A stretch of DNA of 64,000 bases from Aquilaria yunnanensis (taxonomy: Eukaryota; Streptophyta; Magnoliopsida; Malvales; Thymelaeaceae), in NCBI GenBank assembly GCA_039654915.1, contig CM077593.1:37108501-37172500 (forward strand). Direction: 5' to 3'. A program made the position numbers and the translations under genes. Positions 1 to 11,647 of this stretch are shown here, one piece after another; the first letter of the stretch is position 1, and every line of letters starts with the position of its first letter. The notes beneath the pieces are model-generated. The model was not told where the DNA came from. It saw only the letters and a program-made list of their open reading frames with translations, and did not search any database.

Positions 1-949
1 AACTCTTCTAGCTCACAGCACCACCACCAATACAAAACACATAACCAGATTGCGATCTAAAATCATCCTTATCGGATTGGAAGCTTGCATCGGTGTAACC
101 CCTTACAACGAGCTGATCTTCACCTCCAAAGACCAAGAATGCATCCTTAGTCCTTCGTAAGTACTTAAGGATGTTCTTAACAGCTGTCCAGTGACTTTCA
201 CCGGGGTTCGATTGGTACCTACTCGTCATGCTCAAAGCATATGAGACATCGGGACGAGTACATATCATGGCATACATGATAGATCCAATTGCTGAGGCAT
301 ATGGAATCTTACTCTTCCGCTCTCTCTCCTCGGTTGTACTCGGACATTAAGATTTAGAAAGAGTGATACCATGTGACATGGGCAAGAATCCTTTCTTGGA
401 ATCTTGCATGCTAAACCTCTTTAGCACCTTGTCAATATATGTACTTTGACTTAGGCCAAGAAGCTTTCTAGATCTATCTCTATAGATCCTGATGCCTAAC
501 ACATAGGCTGCTTCACCCAAGTCCTTCATAGAGAAACATTTCCCTAGCCAAGTCTTCACAGACTGTAGCTCAGGAATGTCATTCCCGATGAGTAGTATGT
601 CATCTACATACAACACCAAGAAGACAATAGCACTCCCACTAACCTTCTTGTAGACACAAGGTTCATCTTCATTTTTGATAAAACCAAACTCTTTGATTGC
701 ATCATCAAAACGAAGATTCCAACTTCGAGAAACTTGCTTCAGTCCATAAATGGACCTTTGCAATTTGCACACTTTATTGGCATTCTCAGGAGTGACAAAA
801 CCCTCAGGTTGTGTTATGTACACATCCTCAAGTAGCTTTCCATTTAGGAATGCAGTTTTGACATCCATTTGCCATATCTCATAATCATAGTGTGCAACAA
901 TAGCAAACAAAATTCGGATGGATTTAAGCATAGCAACTGGTGAAAAAGT
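1..949 (-). pseudogene. Ty1/copia pol fragment: reverse transcriptase and start of RNase H
   Basis: Read on the minus strand from 949 down, one frame gives a copia reverse transcriptase. It starts at the TFSPVAMLKS motif, continues through WQMDVKTAFLNG and GLKQ, and has the catalytic YVDD at about 599-610. The frame runs on into CTRPDVSYALS and the start of RNase H at the window edge. Two in-frame stops are present: TAA at 347-349, where relatives have Gln before CPST, and TAG at 8-10, where relatives have Trp after GGAVS. Both fit C-to-T or G-to-A decay. No gag, protease or integrase is visible, and the fragment ends abruptly at 949 against a copia LTR in the opposite orientation. It is a dead internal piece of a copia element, and the rest may lie left of the window. 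Confidence 0.85.
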
Positions 950-1515
950 ATTGCCAACATGGCAAGAGCCTATTGGGTCGCACACATAGAGCTATTTGGA
1001 TCATTAGAGTGCATGGGCTAATTATTTGGGTTATGGTTTCACTTTAATTTCGTATTAATAATGGGCCAAGGAGTTGAGCCATTATTAAGCCCGAAATTAA
1101 ATCCTAATTGGATTAGGGCTTTGAAACCCATTAGGCCTGGAAGTTGAGTCTCACTATAAATACAACTTTTAAGTGAGAAATTCGCAGGTCTCCTTGCCCT
1201 AGCCTCCCAAAAGGACAGCTGCACTCTTCTCTTGCAATTCCTTGGAGGACGCAAGCTAGCACTGCGAGCACAAGAGAAACGCATCTGCCGGGACGTGGTG
1301 GAAGCGTGGTGATCCCGAGAGGCTCGTGTGGATACCATAGAGAGCCTGAACACGTCAACTGTTCAGGTTTTGTGATTCGACTCTACAGTTGAGTGAGAGA
1401 TCTCAACCGAAAATTAGGTATGAAATTTTCGTTCACCCGGTTTACCCTGTTTCACTTGGATCCTAGAGGGTTTCGGTTAAATTCCGTTGCGCTGTTTGGC
1501 TCCCGAAACCCAACA
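950..1515 (+). repeat. 3' part of a Ty1/copia LTR
   Basis: This 566-bp stretch is nearly identical to the last 40 percent of the 1,416-bp copia LTRs at 21499-22914 and 60883-62298. It includes the TATAAATA box (1155-1162) and the normal terminus CCCGAAACCCAACA. The first ~850 bp of the LTR are absent. The left end touches an inverted copia RT fragment across a shared ATTGCC. The right end stops exactly at the LTR terminus and is followed directly by chromovirus integrase sequence. Confidence 0.88.
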
Positions 1516-1946
1516 AGTGTCTCCCATGAAAGGAGTTACCCGGTTTAGGCAAATGGGTAAGTTAGCCCATAGGTACATCAGACCCTATTAAGTTTTGGAG
1601 AAAGTAGGGAAAGTTGCATATCGGTTGGCATTACCACCCAACTTGTCCTAAGTGCATAACGTGTTTCACGTTAGTCTTCTAAGGTGGATCTAGGACAAGT
1701 AGTCAACTCTTCAGTGATTCCCATCCAAGAAGGCTTCACTTATGAAGAAAAACTCATTCAGATTCTTTATAGGCAAGTAACGAAACTCCGAACTAAGTGG
1801 ATTCCAATGTTTAAGATCATTTGGTCAAACCATAGTGAGGAGGAAGCTACTTGGGAGATGGAGTAGGATATGCTGAAAGGGTATCCTAGGGTTTTTTCTC
1901 AGTTACAATCGAATTTTAGGTACCAAATTCCAGAAGGAGTAAAGAA
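1516..1946 (+). pseudogene. Ty3/gypsy chromovirus (Tekay/Del type) pol C-terminus: integrase end and chromodomain
   Basis: Conceptual translation, with frame changes, gives SPMKGV, then a stretch resembling the integrase C-terminal GPF module, then VAYRLALPPNLS and VFHVS, all typical of Tekay/Del integrases. From 1684 the chromodomain end is readable: FTYEEKLIQIL, then IWSNHSEEEATWEME. There is an in-frame TAG at 1864-1866, and the frame then continues through DMLKGYPRVF. A near-continuous purine run at 1932-1946 (AGAAGGAGTAAAGAA) is the probable polypurine tract just before the 3' LTR. Stops and frameshifts make it non-functional. The upstream part was replaced by the copia LTR insertion or rearrangement. 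Confidence 0.8.
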
Positions 1947-4324
1947 TGTTATGGCTATTTTAGCTAGAGGCTCTTTCAAGGAAAGTAAATTGTTTGAAAC
2001 TTAGATTGGAACCTTATTTCAAGTTCACATAGCAATAATAGGTAAGTTTATCAAAGTTCACTAAGTTTTGAGAAGGTTAAGGCACGAAATGAATTTTGGG
2101 GGGTAAAATGGCAATTTTTCATCTTGAAGAGTTGGGCCAAATCTCTAGTGTTAAAAAATGAGTTTTGAAAACCTAACTTTTCCTTTAGACACAAATTTAA
2201 CCTAAATAAACAAGGTTTGTCCAAGATTGATTAGTTATTAAGGAAAGAAAATGACTTATTTTGGTGGCTTGGTTCTAAAAGAGGAATAAATGTTGGTAAA
2301 GGCAAGGATGGCTGCCATTTTCACTCTAAACTCGAGCTCATCCTTTTCTCTACCATTTCATCAAGAATTCTAGCTCAAAACTAAGAGTTTTTGGTGAAAT
2401 TTGAAGCTACCAAAGGTGTATATGCATTAGGAAGCCTATTATAAGTGGAATTTCAAGTTTTTGGTGCTTAGAACCATGTTTCTAGCAATCCCCTGTTTTT
2501 TATGCTAGGTAACTTGTAATTCAATGGTGAATTCTTGTTTATTAGATGATTAGGAGCTTGGGTTTCGATTAGAAGTTAGTAATTTTGTGTTTTGCGCCTT
2601 TAGTTGCTTGGAACTAGGAACTTTGTAGAACTTGGTTTTTGTGGGAGAATTGCTTGGTTTTTGCTTGTGAGTTGAAGTTAAGGAAATAGAGTTATGTTTT
2701 CAAGCTTGATTAATGCTATTAGAAAGTGATTGTTTGATGAATTCAAGTAGTTTTGGTAACAGCAATAGTTAGTGGGCTAGTTTGTTTATGGTGGACTACT
2801 AGTTTCGTGGAGCTTGAATTGATGTTACAATGCATAATAGGAATGCTTGTGATAGTTGGTTGTGGTCTTTATAACATGTTTTATGGGTATGTGATGTTTG
2901 AAGGTCATCCAAGCATGTTTAACATTCTTGGTAAGTCTTCAAAGTTTGTAGCAGCAAAACTGGAAAGTTCTGAGCATCGTAGGTATTGGCGACACATCGC
3001 CAATACCGGTGAGGCATCATCAATGCATGAAATGTACACCAAATGTTGATAATTGTGGTGACGCATCACCATAGTTATGATAGCTAAAACCTTCCAATTT
3101 TGCTAGATGGTCTAAGATGAGGCCTAAGGGGGTGCTTAGGGTACCCAGGAGTCTAAGTATTTCGACGGGTACTCTGATGCTTCCAAAACTCCTCCGATAT
3201 CTAAAAGTTTTCTTGAGTATTTGTGGTTACTTCTACCATAAACAAGAAAACTAGGTAACAAAGGGCCATAACTAAGTGTCACTAGCTTGGATGAAATGTT
3301 TAGTACCATCAGCGACCTAGCCGTGCCATCGGGCATGAGGTTGTAATGTGAAACCTTAGTGCACCTAGTAGGTTTTTATGGCCTAGTCGACAATAATCGC
3401 ACCATAGAGCCCCTGTACAACATAAGGGAATTTCAACTAGTGAATTATCACTAGTTATGCTAGTAAGCTCTCCTTGCTAGTAGGCAAGGCTCTGCCTTGT
3501 AGTTCAAGAACTAGGTTGAGGAAAAGTCCCAAGGAATTGAGACATATGCACATAAGTCTAGCCTCATGCTGTATGAGCTCACAGCAGATTGCATATATTC
3601 ACATATGTGTTGTCCTTAGTAACCTTTTTTTGCAAGTGAAGTGAAGACCTTTACTGAAAATTCTCAATTTTCACTCTATAGTTATGTTGTGCAGATTCTG
3701 ACGTTGTTGGGCAGGATAACTATTGAGGGTCGTCGTGGTAGCTTGTTGTTACAAGTACTCCGCCTGAGAATCTTTATGATTCTAGTCTACTTGGGTTACT
3801 TATTGGTTAAGTAATAGTGTTAACTATAATATTTTTCTTGACCGCAGAGACTAGCAGCACGTGGACAGGCGTTTGTGACTCGCCACTGGGATTCATTTCT
3901 AAGGTGAGAGTTAGTGGAGGAGATCATAGTCGAGGCTTGTATATGTGTTGTACACCTAGTTGCCTCCCTTGTCTATATTTTGAGTCTTAGACTCTATGGT
4001 TGCTTTTTGGTGAGGGCATTAGTCTACTTCATGTTGAATGCCTCCACACGATCGTTATGTGTAGTATTAATCATATAAATATTGATTTTGTATGCTTTGG
4101 CTATTTGAACTTGTTTTCTATAAAAGTACCTTGGCCAAGTGAATGTTTTTATGTTTTCCATTTGCCTTAGTCAAAGCATAAAGAGCATGCATTTTGCACA
4201 TTCTAGGTTAATCAACTAGTATAACGAAGTTTTAATTTGCGCATATATACAGCTAGCCAATTGCAACCACTATGAGACTAGCTCTTATAAACTTTCTAGG
4301 CAAGGCCGAGGGACAACCATGTCA
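1947..4324 (+). mobile_element. Tekay-type chromovirus 3' LTR
   Basis: This begins TGTTATGGCTATTTTAGC immediately after the polypurine tract and ends near CCATGTCA. It aligns along its length with the solo LTR at 11648-26412, sharing a GGGGGTAAAATGGCAATTTT-like block, AATTCAAGTAGTTTTG, and a TACTGA...TTTTCACTC...TTGTGCAG block near 3650-3700. No credible long ORF is present, as expected for a 2.4-kb plant gypsy LTR. The matching 5' LTR lies outside the window. Confidence 0.72.
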
Positions 4325-5269
4325 ATTATAATACTCAGTATTCATTGATTCAAAAAATATGTGACAAAGTCAAATTTCATATAAATTGCAGCCGTGCCAC
4401 TACACTATTATATATATAGGAAATATGACTTAGGCTTCCTATAAATTACAAATAATGCCACCAATACTAATTTTCAAATTTAATTACCCAAAAACCACAA
4501 CAAAAAAAAAATTACCACCTCCCACTTCTTCCCAAACCCTAATCAAATCTCATCAATATATGAAATTATCCAAAATCTTCATTCTAGAAATCAAATTCCA
4601 CTTGCAAAACATCACTGTAGACCAAAACATATCTTCTCCACCAATTGATTTATCCAGAGTCTCCTTTTGAGTGCTTGAAAAAATTAATAAAGGCATAGCT
4701 GAAAAGTGTTACTGATGAACATTACAGGAAAAATGCTTCGAACCTTTAAACCTCAACAAAAACTCCTCAAAATCTTTAACTATTCTTCCTAATTTGTTTC
4801 AGTAAGCAACTTGTACCCTATAGCCCCCCCACTGAAACTCTGACAACACTTGAATCAACTTCAAATGACGATTTTGCTAAAGCAAAAGTGCCTGAATCAA
4901 ATCCAGATGATGATTTCATCAAACAAACATCATCAAAATCATTTAATTACTCACATCAACCTTTAAATCTCTCCTTACCATAATCATTTCTGAACCTACT
5001 TATGTCTTTTGCTGATTGAAGATGAGACATAAACTTAAAAGCACTTGCAATCCAGAATTGAAGTTTCAAACAAAGCCTGAACAACCTACTATCATTCAAC
5101 AAGTCCATGAGACTATAAGAAAATTTAATTTATATACTTTATTTGTGACAATTTCTTCATTTTCTTTTAACACAACTCATACATTTCACAAATGATACTT
5201 AAAATAATGCCAGCATAAAGAATTTGAAGTTCTTTCATACTTTAGTCATTTTAACTGGTCATTTTTTGC
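4325..5269. other. AT-rich stretch without recognisable gene
   Basis: This lies between the Tekay 3' LTR and the first recognisable integrase sequence of the decayed Tat element. It is AT-rich with no ORF that resembles a known family and no obvious terminal repeats. It may include further decayed pol sequence. Confidence 0.5.
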
Positions 5270-6002
5270 ATGAATATCCCATAGGAGTTTGGCAAATAAT
5301 ACATAGGAGAATATTGTTTGTAAGTTCAGATGTCGGAGGGCACTTATGGAATATAATGAAACACAATTCATTGATAAAGGATTCTAAGAATTCACAAACA
5401 ATCTTAGGATCAAGATACACTTCATTTTTATGGCACACCTACAAAAAAGGAGCAAGTAGAGGTATCCAACCAAATCTTTAAAACTAGGATGAAAAAGAGA
5501 TTAGGTGAGGCCAAAGGAAAATGGCCTAGAGAATTATAAAGTATGTTATGGAGTTACTATATCACACTAAGAAAGTTGACAAAAGAACCCCTTTCTTCTT
5601 TGCTTACGGGACAAAAGCACACTTATGATTGAAGTAGCACATCTTTTAGAGGGTGCAAATTTTCAATTAAAAGGAAAATGTCTTTAGCCTGAAAACTAAA
5701 CTTAACGTAATTAAGGGTCATGGGGAAATGATCGAACTAAGAAGAAAAGCTTTTCAGCAAATGGTCACCCTAATGGCAAACTTGTGAGTTAAGTTGAAAA
5801 AAATAAAGGCAGGGGACCTAATCCTCTGGAAAGCCAAACACAAGGCCCGAAGACATTCATAGGGGTACTTAAGGCTAACTAGGAAGAGTTTTACCTCATA
5901 ACGATGGATGAAAGGCTAGGAGTACTTAAACTCTAAGATGCTTGAGGAATAAACCTAAAAACCACTTGGCATGTAGATAATCTAAAAAAATATTATGTCT
6001 AA
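5270..6002 (+). pseudogene. Ty3/gypsy Tat-lineage integrase remnant
   Basis: This stretch aligns with integrase of the better preserved Tat copies at 17960-19220 and 51409-52785. Around 5360-5500 it keeps decayed sequence from the second catalytic region, then a readable KKRLGEAKGKWP-like segment at 5494-5530. Further on are relics of the GVLKAN...EEFYLI (GPY/F-like) module and a C-terminus resembling TTWHVDNLKKYYV ending at about 6002. Many stops and small deletions are present. The minus-strand second gene of the same element follows. Confidence 0.75.
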
Positions 6003-6649
6003 AGATACCATGGAACATGGTACTTTAGGGAAATAACCAAAGTAGAAAGAACCAAAGCACCAAAAGATCAAATGTCCTTACCAGATACCATAGTAAAATT
6101 AGTGTATTGGTAACCGAAGTATGGGGAACATTAGCCAAAGTACCCTATAAACAAGTACTCCAGGCATATGTACCAAAATAGCCTAAGAAACCGTAACTGA
6201 TGTTTAAATTATTACATGAATAAAGTGATGTCTTTTGATCAACGCTTGGTAAAATTTTACAAGCTTGAACTTCAACTTGGCTTAAAAATCAAGCAAGAGG
6301 AAGAGGAAAGGCCACTCTTCTCCAAGTGCATTACAAGGTCATAAAAATACAACCTCAGGAGGAAGTTTAACATAGGTCTTTAGATTGAGCTTATGAAGAT
6401 AAAGCTCAAAATCAATTTTAGAAATTTTTAGGGATTCATAAATAATCACATGAAATCTAGAGATCTAAAATATTGAACATTAATAAAACAATGGATCCAA
6501 AATTGCCGAAACATTTATTCATACACATTGTTCGGGAAACACTTTAATTTGAGAAATAATTTGTTTGAAAAACGTGAAGTAAACAAACTACAAACTTCAT
6601 GATGAAAAATAGCTAGCACATAAAAAAAATAATAAAAAGGAGTACAAGG
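6003..6649. other. Spacer between Tat integrase remnant and antisense gene remnant
   Basis: No gene is seen. The position corresponds to 19221-19754 of Tat element A, which separates the end of pol from the 3' end of the opposing antisense gene. Confidence 0.5.
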
Positions 6650-7670
6650 AATGAAATTTTAAGACTGAGGGGCCGAGGTATCATCAATTCCAACCTCACC
6701 CTTAGACACACCTTTCTTGTTGTCTTCTTCTTCTAACTCGGTAAATAGGGACTTAGGAACTCCCTCTTAGACCAGGAGGAGTGACTACCCTTAGGCTTAG
6801 AGAATGAGTTGAGGTAGAAAACATCAAGGCTAGGGTTCCTCTCCAGGATTTGATGGTGATAGAGACAAAACAGCAATACCCACGACATCCTTTTTTTCCT
6901 TGGCAAACTTTGAACAATCATTGTCCAGGGCCTTAATCTTCTTTTTAGCCCTTTTAAGTGTCGATACATGGTTCTTCTTCTCCTTGGTAAAAGTCACCAC
7001 CTCAGCCTCAGACTTCTCCCTAGCTTTCTTTTCTTTGGTGGCTCTGCTGCATTCCACCTTAAGCTTTTTTCCAAGCTCCCCTATCCTGGCCGCACAATCC
7101 TTAGTAAAACCAAGGATGTGGTCAATCATCAAAGCTCTTAGCTTAGAAAGTTCAAGATCACAAATCATCTTCATTTAACCAGCCTTAAGGGAACTTGGAA
7201 CCAGTACCTTTTTGGCCTTTTCGATGTGCTACTTGGTTTGGGTCTAAATAACCCTCTACTTTGCCAAATAATCTTGATAATACCTATAAATAGTCAGTAG
7301 CTAAAGAAGATAAAAAGAGAAACCAATAAAATAAGAATAAAAATTCTAAAGAAAAGAAAGCCAACCTTGGCTGAGTATCGGGTAAAAAGGTTTGCCGCCA
7401 TTTCCTCATTTGATACTTTGGATAACAAGGTTTAAAATGTGGCTCGATAATGATACCCTAGCCAAGTTGGGGACCATGACCTTGCAGTCATCTGAGTAAA
7501 AAAAGCCTATATCCTCCATGATGCTCCAAATAGGTGACCTTGACTCTTTGTCCTTTGACAACTTAGTGTCTCTCCTTTTCCTCCTCCATTCATGATTGGC
7601 CTCTAGTTCGGTACTAAGGTTTCTCCTGGGCAATTACAAAAAAGTTCGGTTCGAGATTGGTTTGCAACCA

Positions 7671-7673
<3 letters not shown>

Positions 7674-7760
<87 letters not shown>
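7674..7760. repeat. (AT)n microsatellite, about 43 units
   Basis: An uninterrupted AT dinucleotide run inside the decayed antisense gene. It creates spurious open frames (YIYIYI and its complement) on both strands. Confidence 0.98.
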
Positions 7761-7762
<2 letters not shown>

Positions 7763-9236
7763 CTTAGACTACTTGATGAGAAGTTAGGAACTGAACCTGG
7801 GGGAGAGAACCTCAGTGATAGGAGAGCCGGGGACTTTAGTGTCCAAAATTTCTTTGATGACCACATTCTTATCCTTTTCTTAGCCTTTTGATTTTCCTCG
7901 AGGAGCATAAAGAACATACTTTTAAAGAGAAGACAAAGACTTTGAATGCTGCAAAACATCCCCAATATGGCTGATGCACTGATAGGGTTAGGGGGAGAAT
8001 GCAACTTGACAGTGAAGAAAGGATCTCGAAAAGGGTTACCTTGGTCAATACCTGGCTGGTGGAGTGTTAGAAAAGGCAAGGACTACCTCTTTGCTAGCCT
8101 TATTCAATGAAGGACCCTTATCAAACTTTTTGCTCTTCAGGGGCTTCTTACCCTCCTTTTTTTCCTTCTTTTTATCCTCATCGAATTTTCTCTTGTAGGA
8201 CTCAATAGGATCCATTTTTGTTTGAAAAGAAAAAATGAATCAGTAAGTTATCCAGGAAACAAGTAGATGAGACAAACTATTCTTACACTTTATGACATCG
8301 GTGAATTTATACTCCTTCCCAAGTAACTTCACTAAGAAAAAGACTTTAGAATGGAGAGGAGGCTGGGGATATTCGAGTTGTTCTGATGCATGGTCACCAC
8401 ATTCAGGTGATGAAGTACATTTTTTGTCATCTAATCCCATTTGACAGAAAATGAAAAAAAAATCATTATCCACCTTAGCCTTTACCTACTTGGCCACTTC
8501 CTGAAGTTTCTAATCAAAGGCCTGGTATAACTCTAGTTTACACCTATAGCCATTTAAATAGCTATTCGACCTGAATTCCAGTACTCCCAAGGCCTATTTT
8601 CCTAATATCCCCTAAGATGAAAGAATCAACATGAAAAAAATACTTTTTTTGCCAGCCCTTCTAGCTATCCTTAGTACCATACGTAAACATGTACTTCTTA
8701 CCTTAGGTACCTCGATGAAGGAGGTAGTAGAAGGAACCCTTTGGCTTAGGATGCAATTTGAAGTATTGCATAAAAACTAAAACATGGGGCTTCACTATAA
8801 AAACCTTGCAAATACAGAGGAAGCCTTTTATATGCACTTAGCTATTCGACGGCAACTAGTTAACAGCTATCTTGTGAAATGGCAAAAATCAACCAACATT
8901 GGATAAGGGGGATACTGAAGGCCCACTTTCAGATGGGTGACAAACACCATTATCTCATCTTCCCAAGGTCTGTAGCTAGGTTCATCCTTGTTCGAGAGCG
9001 AGGGTTTTATGTTGGAAGGAAGGTAGTACTTTTTCTTCCATTTTGCCAAGTTAGACAAAGTAAGACAGCAAGGATGGGCATTTAAAAAACTCCAGAAATT
9101 CTTGGAAAAAGTAGCTTGGATAGTGGTGGGAGTAGAAGTGCGAGGTACTTCGAGTTAAGGGATAAAATAGGTCATACTTTGGGTGATAGATGTAGTAACT
9201 TCGGAAGAAACTAGGACGGTGAAGAAAAATGAGGAT

Positions 9237-10575
9237 CACTATAATAAAACTTTAAAATAGCGACTGGAAAGAGCCACCTTTTTTTAGTGGCTAACAAAAT
9301 AATGGCTAAAACGGTGGCAAAAAAGATTATGGAGGTTTTGTGGTGACCATTTGGCCACTGTTTGTAGTTGGTCACTAAAATGGTCGCACGACGCAATCAT
9401 CTTAGCCATCGTTTCTGAGGGCCCAATGCTTTGGTCACCAAATGATCACCCAAGCGAAAAAATAGATGATGAAACTTTTGGAACTATGAGGACTAATGTA
9501 ATAAATGCTATATAGATTCAGGCAAATATGTAACATTTGAATAAATTTGGGAATCAAGGCTGTTTATTAGCATTATTAGTTGTATGAAAACATAATGACC
9601 TTTTTTTCTTCCTCCTATCTTGCATATGTTTGCAGCAGACAACAATTTCTTTCTTTTGCTTCTCTTTAACATTTGACACCGCTGCCACCTTCGAGTGACT
9701 TCTGGCCACCGTTTATGGCGGCTCTAGAGAGCCGTTTATTTGGTTTGATTCTACTTTCTCTCTTCTTTAACTTTTTCTAAAAAATTATCTTTAATTTTCA
9801 TGTAGATTTTGCTAAATCTTGAGTTAAATTTTAATCTCCTAATGATTTCTCTTGTGTTTTTTGGGTTAGACATTGATTTCTTCGGTATGGTCCTTTGGAG
9901 AAAGTTGTTCATGAGATCGAGAGGAGTTAATGCCCCCCTCGGTGGTAACGAATCCACTGGTTATGGCTTTACCAGAACAATTTTTTGCCGTTGTGGATGA
10001 TTACTTGGTTTGACTTAGATTCTTTTTCTCTTTAACTTTTTCTGAAGAACTATCTTCAAATTCCTTTTAAAATTTTATACATCTTAAATTAATGTTGAAT
10101 CCTTTACCTATTATATTCATGTTTTTTGGTTTTAGATTAGTTTTTTGGGTAGAACGAAGTTGTTCGTGGGTTTGATTGGCATTGATGGCCTCTATCAATG
10201 GTGAAGCTGCCCCACCAGTGGGCACTATTGGCAAAACATCAGAACACCTTAATATTGGAAACATCATCTAACTATTCAGAATAATTTTAATAATTTGAAT
10301 TAATGGGTAAATTTAACTTAAATTAAAGAATAATTCAAATTTTGAATTTGAATTTGACTTTAAATTTTGGCTTAAAAATAATTTTTTTAATTTCAATTTG
10401 ACTAGCAACTGTTTGGGTGGCTATTTACTTTTTGTTTTCAATTCAATCATTAGACAGTGGCCATCCCTTGGTGACCAAGCTTTTAGCCACTGTTTGGCCA
10501 CCATCCTTTTCCATCTTCTAAAAGTTAATTTGGCCACTAAAATGCCAATTACTTCAAATGAATCCTATAGTAGTG
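9237..10575. mobile_element. Non-autonomous CACTA (En/Spm) DNA transposon
   Basis: The left end reads CACTATAATAAAAC and the right end, in reverse complement, reads CACTACTATAGGATTC. Both begin with the diagnostic CACTA. The element is flanked by a perfect 3-bp duplication GAT (9234-9236 and 10576-10578), as expected for this superfamily. Subterminal zones carry many short repeats of the type TGGCCACTAAA/GCCACCGTTT in both orientations, typical of CACTA transposase-binding regions. At 1,339 bp with no transposase ORF it is non-autonomous. The flanks are both Tat antisense-gene sequence. Confidence 0.85.
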
Positions 10576-10767
10576 GATATAAAATCACAACCCACCTTGA
10601 AGTGAATGATGACTAGAAAACACCGTTTGATTGCCAAAAGGAAGGGGGCACCATTGTGAAACCTTAACTGGGAAGTAAAGAATAAGGGCAGAAAGAAAGA
10701 TCTCAAGATAGAATGAAAGCAAAAGTGAGCAAATGAAGAATGGTGAAGAACATCTCTTAAGAAGGGG

Positions 10768-10775
10768 TATATATA
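10768..10775 (-). promoter_or_regulatory. TATA box of the decayed Tat antisense gene
   Basis: TATATATA at the same relative place as the TATA box of the antisense gene in element A (23739-23746). It is followed on the minus strand by a similar pyrimidine-rich leader. Confidence 0.5.
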
Positions 10776-10960
10776 GCCCAAAGATAGAATCCCAAAGAAT
10801 GTAATTATTGTTCCTCCTAATGAATGCTTTGCCCATTTGAAATGGAGTGACCTCTCAGAAAAATGAGGAATCTTTAAGAACATGCCATGTGGTCTAGAGA
10901 AATCAAAATATTTTAGGCATTTATACATCAGACAACAACTGTAGCAACATTAGAAATAAT

Positions 10961-11384
10961 GACCACATAAATGGGAAAGAACCACGGACATTACTCCGTA
11001 AGTGACTATGGCGCACTAGAAAAGATTGAGAGTATACTAAACATGGTTGATCTTTTGAAAGCGTCTTTTTTTAAGAAGACACTAATTAGAGTAAACAGCA
11101 ATGGGCATGAAAGCTTTGGAGCACGAAGAGTCATGCCAGTAAAAGAGAGGTCAACAATGCGGAGAAAAAGGCGATTATAGGGTTGCTAGAGACAACCATG
11201 GAAATTTAGGGTGGTAGCACCAAAATGGCAATTTTGCCATCATAATTGGTAACTAGAGGGCCTATTGTTCCCACAAGTGATGCTATTTGATAGCAAAACT
11301 AACTAGGTCTCCAAGCTAGATGATGGAGGCCCTGGATTTGTTAGTTGGCTATGGTCTCCTAAACATAAAGACATGAAGAAAAGC
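10961..11384. other. Unassigned stretch
   Basis: The left part may be the outer end of the decayed Tat element. The short open frames show no family resemblance. Nothing further is recognisable before repeat U. Confidence 0.4.
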
Positions 11385-11647
11385 ATTAGTAGGATCCCTT
11401 GAGGTGTGTCTCCTGGGGCCCATCCAACAACCAAGTCAGTAGAATCGTAGCGTATAGCTAAAGGGAAAGTGATAAAGATACTTTTTATATAAATAATTAG
11501 CAAGAGAGATTAATGGGCATATGCCCTAGATCTCGAGTTTGATAGTCTTAATGGGTCATTTTCGGGTTATACACATCACACTGTATGATTCACTATCCAC
11601 TGCACATGATATATAAACATTTACTTTGGAAATAGCAGGTATTTATG
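11385..11647 (+). repeat. Repeat unit U, left part
   Basis: This aligns with 47230-47425 and 58404-58456, sharing GTGTGTCTCC/TTC, a TTTATATAAATAA motif, and CACATGATATATAAA. The right part resumes at 26418 after the Tekay solo LTR. The family is unknown. The motif TTTATATAAATAA could be a TATA box of an old LTR. Confidence 0.7.

Larger units (their letters stand above)
6650..10960 (-). pseudogene. Decayed antisense gene of a Tat element, split by a CACTA insertion
   Basis: Read on the minus strand this is a broken relative of the antisense gene in element A (19755-23616). The C-terminal part (about 7174-6830) is strongly charged and heptad-like (IGELGKKLKVE, TKEKKAREKSE), suggesting a coiled coil. 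The part near 8700-9060 matches the middle globular domain of the A copy (plus strand 23060-23140). The promoter-side part lies beyond the CACTA element, at 10576-10960, with TATATATA at 10768-10775. An (AT)n tract interrupts the coding sequence at 7674-7760. The class resembles the plant family annotated in Pfam as putative gypsy type transposon; that assignment is from memory and was not searched. Confidence 0.6.

Noticed and set aside
1039..1358. Open frames of 104 and 75 codons, repeated at 22438-22757, 61822-62141 and near 47606-47794
   Set aside because: They are antisense shadows of the copia LTR, repeated only because the LTR is repeated. They carry stops in diverged copies and have no protein features.
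7596..8079. Open frames with long Tyr-Ile runs
   Set aside because: Produced by the (AT)n microsatellite.
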